Below the pieces are notes generated by a model. That model had not been told where the DNA came from and ran no database searches. It saw only the letters and a list, made by a program, of their open reading frames with translations. A stretch of 19,936 nucleotides of DNA. Source: Micavibrio aeruginosavorus (GTDB lineage: Bacteria; Pseudomonadota; Alphaproteobacteria; Micavibrionales; Micavibrionaceae). Below, one piece after another: positions 15,119 to 19,936 of the stretch; position 1 is the first letter of the stretch; each line of letters starts with the position of its first letter. Made by a program: the position numbers and the translations under genes. The DNA is taken from assembly GCA_003241285.1 (NCBI GenBank), contig QFOT01000025.1:1-19936 (forward strand), in the 5' to 3' direction.

Positions 15119-15130
15119 AAGCATTCGATC

Positions 15131-15595
15131 CTAAGCCGCGAGAATTTCCTGTTGCTCAATTCTCAATATTGATTTCATCTCATCTTCGGATGTTGCGCTT
15201 CGCAGGGCCTCGATTATTTCAGGCTCGCGCAGCAGGCGCGTCACGCGCGACAGGCGGCGCAGGTGAAGCGGTCCATCCATTTGCGGCGATAATACAGCGC
15301 AGACGATATCAACGGGAAGACCATCGAGTGAATCGAATTCTACAGGCTGGTCGAGTTTTGCAATGACGATAAAAGGCTTCTGCAAAGGGGTGGATTTCAA
15401 ATGAGCGATGGCGATGCCGTCACCGATGCCGGAGCTTTCATTTTCTTCCGATTTTAAAAGCTGATCAGCGATCCATGTCATGTCGGCATTCGTCTGACGT
15501 CCGATCTTCCATGATATGTTCTGCAGTATTTGATTCTTGTCAGTAGCGCGAAGGCCAAGGATGAATTCGTTGAATTCAATGTGCTCGTTTTGCAT
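15131..15595 (-). CDS. ptsN: PTS IIA-like nitrogen regulatory protein (EIIA-Ntr)
   Basis: Phosphoacceptor of the nitrogen PTS (PtsP-NPr-EIIA-Ntr), which regulates potassium, nitrogen and stress functions instead of transporting sugar. The 154-residue protein has the EIIA mannitol/fructose fold: ENESSGIGDGIAIAHLKS with the phosphorylated His65, KPFIVIAKLDQPVEFDSLDGLPVDIVCAVLSP, then HLRRLSRVTRLLREPEIIEALRSA. The usual IPH around the active His is IAH here. The terminator upstream (15711-15737) separates it from hpf, so it probably has its own promoter in 15596-15710. Its place in the rpoN-hpf-ptsN group supports the identity. Confidence 0.94.
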   Translation of the reverse strand: MQNEHIEFNEFILGLRATDKNQILQNISWKIGRQTNADMTWIADQLLKSEENESSGIGDGIAIAHLKSTPLQKPFIVIAKLDQPVEFDSLDGLPVDIVCAVLSPQMDGPLHLRRLSRVTRLLREPEIIEALRSATSEDEMKSILRIEQQEILAA

Positions 15596-15710
15596 GAGAT
15601 TTCCGTACTCCCAGTAAGTTTCTCAAGTCATTTTCGTGACCTGAATACACGCATATTTGAGTCGTGCCCAGAAAAAACATTTCCGCATGGCAATAGTTCC
15701 CTAACTTATA

Positions 15711-15737
15711 AAAAAACCCGCTTGGGCGCGGGTTTTT
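15711..15737 (-). terminator. Intrinsic terminator after hpf
   Basis: AAAAACCCGC (15712-15721), loop TTGGGC, GCGGGTTTTT (15728-15737): a perfect 10-bp inverted repeat with a T tract on the minus strand. It is 24 nt beyond the hpf stop and upstream of ptsN. The symmetric A/T tracts could also stop plus-strand transcription. Confidence 0.88.
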
Positions 15738-15760
15738 CTCAATTATTAGGAATGCTGAAT

Positions 15761-16390
15761 TTATTCGGCAGCAATAGGCTGGTCCTTTTTTATATCGTCC
15801 TGGGGCTCGACCCAGCCGATATTTCCATCGGCGCGTTTGTACACCATGTTCAAAGAATTGTTTTTCGGATTGCGGAACAGAAGCGCGGTGTGTCCGGCAA
15901 GGTCGAGGCGCATCACGGCTTCAGACACGGACATTTTTTGGATCTGCATCGGCATCTCCGCAACGATCAACGGATCGGAACCTGTTTCCGCCGGCTCTTC
16001 CTGCGGCTCACTGACGCCGTCAAGCGTTTCGCTGGCGATTGTGTAGTCGCGTGCTTTCAGCATTTCGGTTTCAGGTGTTTGCTCGATACGTTCATGGTGA
16101 TCGCGCAGGCGGTTTTTATACTTGCGAAGCTGCTTGGCGATTTTCGCGGCGGCTGCATCGAAGGAAACGTAGGCCTCTGTTTCGACGGACGTGGCGGTAA
16201 CCATGATATCCTTGCCGACTTTCAGGGAAATATGAGTCTTAACGAAGCCATGACCTTCAGGGGCGAATGTCACGACCGTTGCAAAGGCGCGATTGAAATA
16301 TTTGGAATCGATGTCGCTCAGCTTTTCGGTGACATGGGTACGAAGGGCGTCGCCAACGTTCATTTGTTTACCGTTGATTGTCAGATCCAT
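15761..16390 (-). CDS. hpf: Long-form ribosome hibernation promoting factor
   Basis: Binds the 30S decoding region and dimerises ribosomes into inactive 100S particles in stationary phase. The 209-residue protein has the N-terminal S30AE domain (about 1-100: MDLTINGKQMNVGDALRTHV, KTHISLKVGKDIMVTAT, VSFDAAAAKIAKQLRKYKNR), a Glu/Pro linker (about 105-145) and the C-terminal dimerisation domain typical of long HPF (MSVSEAVMRLDLAGHTALLF, VYKRADGNIGWVEPQ). The start is well set: AAGGAG is 7 nt upstream of the ATG at 16390. In alphaproteobacteria it normally lies directly after rpoN; here murI separates them on the opposite strand. Confidence 0.96.
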   Translation of the reverse strand: MDLTINGKQMNVGDALRTHVTEKLSDIDSKYFNRAFATVVTFAPEGHGFVKTHISLKVGKDIMVTATSVETEAYVSFDAAAAKIAKQLRKYKNRLRDHHERIEQTPETEMLKARDYTIASETLDGVSEPQEEPAETGSDPLIVAEMPMQIQKMSVSEAVMRLDLAGHTALLFRNPKNNSLNMVYKRADGNIGWVEPQDDIKKDQPIAAE

Positions 16391-16535
16391 AAATTAGCTC
16401 CTTTGAAAAATTAATAGGAATTCGCCTTGAGCAAAAAACCCTGATGAAAGGTTTCGCCATCGCGCTACGATAAAAAATCATATAAGTAATTGTATCACCC
16501 AAATGTCTTAAAAAAAGTGTTAAGAGAAAAAATAA
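16391..16535. other. Divergent promoter region between hpf and murI
   Basis: A 145-bp AT-rich gap driving hpf leftward and murI rightward. The hpf ribosome binding site AAGGAG is evident; murI has only a weak AAGAG. I see no high-scoring -35/-10 pair and no GG-N10-GC sigma-54 box. Confidence 0.4.
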
Positions 16536-17330
16536 ATGCCAAAAAATTTGGAACCAATTGGGGTTTTTGATTCCGGTATAGGCGGCCTGACCGTTTTAAA
16601 GGCTTTGCAGGAAAAATATCCAAATGAGTCTTATGTCTATATTGGCGATACGGCCCGTCTGCCTTATGGCACGAAAAGCCCGGAAACTATTATCCGTTAC
16701 TCACAGGCGCTCACGCGGGAAATATTAAAGCATAATATCAAGGCAATTGTCGTTGCCTGCAATACGGCCTCGACCCATGCTTTAAGCGCTGTCCGGGAAA
16801 TGGCGGATGGCATTCCCGTGCTTGGCATGATCGATCCCGCCAGCCGCGCAGCTATCGCGGCGACAAAGAACGACCATATCGCGGTGGTCGCAACATACGG
16901 CACGGTAAAAAGCGGCGCTTACGAGAAAGCTATCAAGGACATTAATTCTTCCATACAAGTGTCATCGCAAGCCTGTCAGCTACTGGTCGCGCTCGCCGAA
17001 GAAGGCTGGGCGAGTGATAAAATTGCAGAAGATGCTTTGCGCAAATATCTGGAGCCGATTTTCGATGGTCAGAACCGTCCTGATACGCTGATTTTAGGCT
17101 GTACGCATTTCCCGTTATTTGAAAAGCAGATCAGGGATATTCTCGGGCCTGACGTAACGCTGATCAATAGCGGCGAGGCGGCGGCAGCGGAGTTGAATAT
17201 TTCACCTCATATTCAAAACGGGACATGTCAGTTTTTTGCCACCGATGATCCGGCAAGATTTGCGGCCAATGCAGCAAAGTTTTTTGGCAGTGAAATTTAT
17301 GCCGCCGATGTCGAGTTGATCGATATCTAG
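16536..17330 (+). CDS. murI: Glutamate racemase
   Basis: Makes D-glutamate for peptidoglycan. The 264-residue protein has the N-terminal IGVFDSGIGGLTVLKAL (8-24), YIGDTARLPYGTKS (35-48), the first catalytic cysteine in VACNTAS (C75), VVATYGTVKSGAY, and the second catalytic cysteine in LGCTHFPL (C189) with H191. Two consensus positions differ: AT replaces GT before the YGTV loop, and ACQLL replaces the usual ACP-x-(L/F). These look tolerable. Its stop codon overlaps the convergent rpoN stop by two to three bases (17327-17330). Confidence 0.96.
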   Translation: MPKNLEPIGVFDSGIGGLTVLKALQEKYPNESYVYIGDTARLPYGTKSPETIIRYSQALTREILKHNIKAIVVACNTASTHALSAVREMADGIPVLGMIDPASRAAIAATKNDHIAVVATYGTVKSGAYEKAIKDINSSIQVSSQACQLLVALAEEGWASDKIAEDALRKYLEPIFDGQNRPDTLILGCTHFPLFEKQIRDILGPDVTLINSGEAAAAELNISPHIQNGTCQFFATDDPARFAANAAKFFGSEIYAADVELIDI

Positions 17331-18745
17331 ATTTTCTTGATCCGCCGTCTTTGCACGGAAGACGGAATTCCCATTGCTTCGCGGTATTTGGCAATCGTGC
17401 GCCGCGCGATATCGATGCCGTCTTTTTGCAGCAGGTCGACGATATCATCATCGGACAAAATGGCTTTCGGTTCTTCCGCATCGATCAATGTCTTGATCTT
17501 GGACTTCACGGCTTCGGACGATACGCTACCGCCGTCGCTGCCCTCGATAGAGGAAGTGAAGAAGAATTTCAGCTCGAAAAGCCCGCGCGGCGTGCCGATG
17601 AATTTCCCGGTAGTGACTCGGCTGACGGTACTTTCATGCATGCCGATAGAATCGGCTACTTCGCGCAGCGTGAGCGGCGCAAGATATTCGATCCCGAACA
17701 GGAAGAATGCGTCCTGCCGCTCGACGATCTCGGAGGCGACTTTCAGAATGGTCTGCGCGCGCTGATCAAGAGCTTTCGCCAGCCAGTTGGCGTTATTGAG
17801 CTGGGTGACCAGATATTCCCGCTCGCCCTTGTCTTTCGTGCGGCCTGTGACATCGGTGTAATATTGCTGGTTCACCAAGACGCGCGGGAGGGTGTCGCTG
17901 TTCAGCTCGACGCGCCAGCCGCCGCCCTTGTCTTTAGGAAGCTTGCGCATCAGGACATCGGGTATCGCGGTCTGCGCGATGGAATGATCGAAAAGCGACG
18001 CGGGTTTGGGTTGCAGCGTCCGAAGCTCCTGCGCCATTTCTTTAACGACATTGGGATGCACGTCGCAGATTTTAGCAAGCCCCGCATAATCATGCTGTCC
18101 CAGAAGATTTAAATTCTCGAGGAGAATTTTCATCGGCGCATCGAGAACGCCCCTGTCTTCAAGTTGCAGCATCAGGCATTCGGACAGGTTGAAAGCGAAG
18201 ATCCCCGCAGGATCGAATTTCTTGAGGCGGGCCACCAGTTTCGTGATGCGCTCTTCCGAGACGCCGAGCTGGGCGGCGAGCTCTTCAGGACTTTCGCGCA
18301 GATATCCCGCTTCATCTAGGCGGTCGATCAGCAGCGTGCCGATGGTTTTATCGAGCGCGTCCTGCGCGCTGATCGTGAGCTGCTCCATCAAATGATCATG
18401 CAGGTTCTTCTCCTTGGCATGTGTGCTTTCCAGCGTGCGCTCGTCTTCGCTGAAATCTGCGCGTCCACCCGGCGTGGCATTCGACATGCTCGACCCGGCA
18501 TCGAAATCATTCTCAGGATCGTCTTCGCGCTCGGGTTTTTCCTCAGGCCGATGATCGTCGTCATCCGATCTTTCGGTTTCTATTTTTTCCAGAAGCGGAT
18601 TCTGGGCAATCTCCTCATCCAGATAGTCCTGAAGTTCGACATTGGAAAGCTGCAGCAACTTGATCGCCTGCTGCATTTGCGGCGTCATAACAAGGTTTTG
18701 CTGCTGGCGTAAATCGAGGGTCTGGGAGAGTTTGTTTCCGGCCAT
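17327..18745 (-). CDS. rpoN: RNA polymerase sigma-54 factor
   Basis: Directs RNA polymerase to -24/-12 promoters that need an AAA+ activator. The 472-residue protein has the Gln-rich region I (LRQQQNLVMTPQMQQAIKLL through EEIAQNPLLEKIE), an acidic region II (about 58-95), the core-binding domain, the helix-turn-helix LTLREVADSIGMHESTVSRVT, and an RpoN box ARRTIAKYRE (about 447-456) with one conservative change from ARRTVAKYRE. It starts 23 nt after lptB on the same strand, the usual alphaproteobacterial arrangement, so it is probably co-transcribed with lptB. No activator gene is in the window. Confidence 0.98.
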   Translation of the reverse strand: MAGNKLSQTLDLRQQQNLVMTPQMQQAIKLLQLSNVELQDYLDEEIAQNPLLEKIETERSDDDDHRPEEKPEREDDPENDFDAGSSMSNATPGGRADFSEDERTLESTHAKEKNLHDHLMEQLTISAQDALDKTIGTLLIDRLDEAGYLRESPEELAAQLGVSEERITKLVARLKKFDPAGIFAFNLSECLMLQLEDRGVLDAPMKILLENLNLLGQHDYAGLAKICDVHPNVVKEMAQELRTLQPKPASLFDHSIAQTAIPDVLMRKLPKDKGGGWRVELNSDTLPRVLVNQQYYTDVTGRTKDKGEREYLVTQLNNANWLAKALDQRAQTILKVASEIVERQDAFFLFGIEYLAPLTLREVADSIGMHESTVSRVTTGKFIGTPRGLFELKFFFTSSIEGSDGGSVSSEAVKSKIKTLIDAEEPKAILSDDDIVDLLQKDGIDIARRTIAKYREAMGIPSSVQRRRIKKI

Positions 18746-18768
18746 ATAAAAAGTATAGCAGGAAATTA

Positions 18769-19539
18769 TTAAAGGCTAAACCCTTCGCCTAAATAGACGC
18801 GGCGAACCTCGTTGTCATCGACGATCTCTTCCGGCGAGCCTTCGGTCAGGACCTTGCCGTCATGGAGGATATAGGCGCGATCGACAATGCCCAGCGTATC
18901 GCGGACATTGTGATCGGTGATGAGAACGCCGATACCGCGGTTTTTCAGGTAGCCAATCAATGTGCGGATATCGTTCACGGCAATCGGGTCGATACCGGCG
19001 AGCGGTTCATCGAGCAGAATAAACTGGGGGCGCGAGGCGAGGGCGCGGGCGATCTCGACGCGGCGGCGTTCCCCGCCCGATAGGGCGATGGCCGGGGTGC
19101 GGCGCAGGTGAGATACCGAGAATTCGACGAGTAAATCCTCGAGCAGGTTTTCCTGTTCTTCGGGTTTCAAATCCTGTGTCTGAACAACGGCGCGAATATT
19201 TTCTTCAACCGAAAGACCGCGGAAAATCGAGGCTTCCTGCGGCAGATAGCCGATGCCAAGGCGCGCGCGGCGATACATCGGCAATGTCGTGATATCCTGT
19301 CCGTATAGGGAGATCGTGCCGCCATCGGGCGGGATCAGGCCGGTGATGATATAAAAGCAGGTAGTCTTACCGGCCCCGTTCGGGCCGAGCAAGGCGACGG
19401 CCTCGCCGCGCTGAACCGTGACCGACACATCCCGCAACACGGGGCGTTTTTTATAAGATTTTGAAAGATGCTCAACGGTTAATCCGCTGGTCACTGGTTT
19501 CAGATATCTTTTCGGAGGGTTTTCGGGCAGGGGTGACAT
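18769..19539 (-). CDS. lptB: LPS export ABC transporter ATP-binding protein LptB
   Basis: ATPase of the LptB2FG complex that extracts LPS from the inner membrane. The 256-residue protein shows Walker A GPNGAGKTT (52-60), Q-loop LPQEASIFRGLSVEENI (Q101), signature LSGGERRRVEIARAL (153-167), Walker B FILLDEPLAGIDPIAV and the switch His210 (LITDHNVRDTL). The PxAGxDPIAV and TDHNVR stretches are specific for LptB among ABC ATPases. The N-terminal 20 residues (MSPLPENPPKRYLKPVTSG) are an extension over the core domain. rpoN follows 23 nt downstream. The usual lptC/lptA genes are not immediately upstream; repeats and a small ORF are found instead. Confidence 0.96.
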   Translation of the reverse strand: MSPLPENPPKRYLKPVTSGLTVEHLSKSYKKRPVLRDVSVTVQRGEAVALLGPNGAGKTTCFYIITGLIPPDGGTISLYGQDITTLPMYRRARLGIGYLPQEASIFRGLSVEENIRAVVQTQDLKPEEQENLLEDLLVEFSVSHLRRTPAIALSGGERRRVEIARALASRPQFILLDEPLAGIDPIAVNDIRTLIGYLKNRGIGVLITDHNVRDTLGIVDRAYILHDGKVLTEGSPEEIVDDNEVRRVYLGEGFSL

Positions 19540-19620
19540 TACGTGTATAAATTAAGCCATTGCAGCGCAAAAGGCAACTATTTGACGTAAGGAGATTTCC
19601 TTTTTGCTTATTTTCATTTG

Positions 19621-19740
19621 TTTTCCCCGCGAAAGCAGCGATCGGGCGGAGCGCCGGGGTCAAGGCCCCCCGTTTTCTGCCTTCGCCAAGGCTTCGGCGG
19701 ACAAGTCACGGGGGAAGCAGGGATTTTCGGAAGGGTTTAG
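19621..19740. repeat. Repeat mosaic upstream of lptB
   Basis: It begins with a second copy of the 15065-15086 repeat (19622-19643, two differences), followed by GC-rich short hairpins: GGGG/CCCC around 19656-19668 and GCCTT-CGCC-AAGGC (19679-19692). The following GGCTTCGGCGGACAAG segment is of a type often seen as dispersed repeats in related genomes (it encodes SAEALAKAE-like peptides on the minus strand). No transposase is associated. Confidence 0.55.
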
Positions 19741-19923
19741 ACCCGAGCTCCCATTTCGTTCGTATAATTTTTTATATTTTTCCAGCGTCATGCCTTTTCT
19801 GAGCATATCCATCACCATGCGCCGGCGCAGCCGCTCGATACGGTCGCGGATTTTATATTCCTTGAGAAGCTTGCTTTGCAGGCTTAAGAGTTTTCGAAAA
19901 GCCATCGTCTGCCTACTTCGCAT
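19660..19923 (-). CDS. Small basic hypothetical protein with repeat-encoded C-terminus (possibly partial)
   Basis: An 87-residue reading frame that stays open past its first ATG to the window edge, so the true start may be upstream, at 19923, or at the ATG at 19905. The first 55 residues are strongly basic and helical (KLLKEYKIRDRIERLRRR, then MDMLRKGMTLEKYKKLYE), a plausible small nucleic-acid-binding or structural protein. The last 20 or so (CFPRDLSAEALAKAENGGP) are encoded by the repeat at 19660-19720, so the original C-terminus was probably altered or extended. It is 120 bp upstream of lptB on the same strand. I do not recognise a family. Confidence 0.45.
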   Translation of the reverse strand: MRSRQTMAFRKLLSLQSKLLKEYKIRDRIERLRRRMVMDMLRKGMTLEKYKKLYERNGSSGLNPSENPCFPRDLSAEALAKAENGGP

Positions 19924-19936
19924 GCCGTGCTTGCGC

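Noticed and set aside
15061..15366. Plus-strand ORF starting MISPRKRGS at the hairpin repeat
   Set aside because: The start is repeat-encoded and the rest is antisense to ptsN.
15530..16414. 294-residue plus-strand ORF opposite hpf and ptsN
   Set aside because: Antisense shadow of hpf (clear family motifs on the minus strand) running over the terminator and the ptsN start; no ribosome binding site and no recognisable protein features.
17351..18112. 253-residue plus-strand ORF opposite rpoN
   Set aside because: rpoN on the minus strand has all sigma-54 motifs; this frame is a shadow.
19560..19802. Plus-strand ORF across the lptB-upstream repeats
   Set aside because: Composed of repeat-derived sequence (FPAKAAIGR..., GGSRDFRKGLDPSSH) without a ribosome binding site.
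1..19936. tRNA, rRNA, integrase, transposase or prophage genes
   Set aside because: Read through for T-loop motifs, transposase/integrase signatures and att-like repeats and found none.

Overview
The window looks like a chromosomal stretch from an alphaproteobacterium, probably a little-studied or uncultured lineage. The evidence is the lptB-rpoN-hpf-ptsN gene group, an Hsp20 gene paired with a DUF1150 gene, a class II-like AroA, the alphaproteobacterial type of dihydroorotase, a zf-CHCC protein and REP-like palindromes. A position near Micavibrio or Rhodospirillales-like bacteria is a guess from general resemblance, not demonstrated. Almost all of it is housekeeping DNA; I see no phage, transposase, CRISPR array, rRNA or tRNA.

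Layout. 1-2909 (+): the 3' part of a type I secretion adaptor (HlyD family), overlapped by a short Ppx/GppA-family gene, then an acidic protein I do not recognise; a bidirectional terminator follows. 2979-9109 (-): a GGDEF/EAL protein, then aroA, cmk and rpsA, with aroA and cmk sharing four bases. 9266-10953 (-): pyrC and hisI, also sharing four bases. 11022-11120 (+): a 32-residue peptide with 11 cysteines, metallothionein-like, with a very good ribosome binding site. 11165-12571 (+): cysS, carrying an in-frame palindromic repeat inside its coding sequence. 12568-13799 (-): a pilin-like membrane-anchored protein and a small unknown protein, separated by a 97-bp palindromic element. 13889-15044 (+): zf-CHCC protein, Hsp20 with a ROSE-type RNA thermometer, and DUF1150. 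15131-19539: ptsN, hpf, rpoN and lptB on the minus strand, with murI on the plus strand between hpf and rpoN. 19540-19936: a mosaic of repeats and a small basic ORF whose C-terminus is repeat-encoded.

Functional themes are translation and its regulation (rpsA, cysS, hpf), nucleotide and amino acid synthesis (cmk, pyrC, hisI, aroA), envelope building (murI, lptB), the nitrogen-type regulatory module (rpoN, ptsN), heat shock (Hsp20) and c-di-GMP turnover. The least described items are the Cys-rich peptide, the palindromic repeat inside cysS, and the repeat that appears to supply the -35 box of the pilin-like gene.
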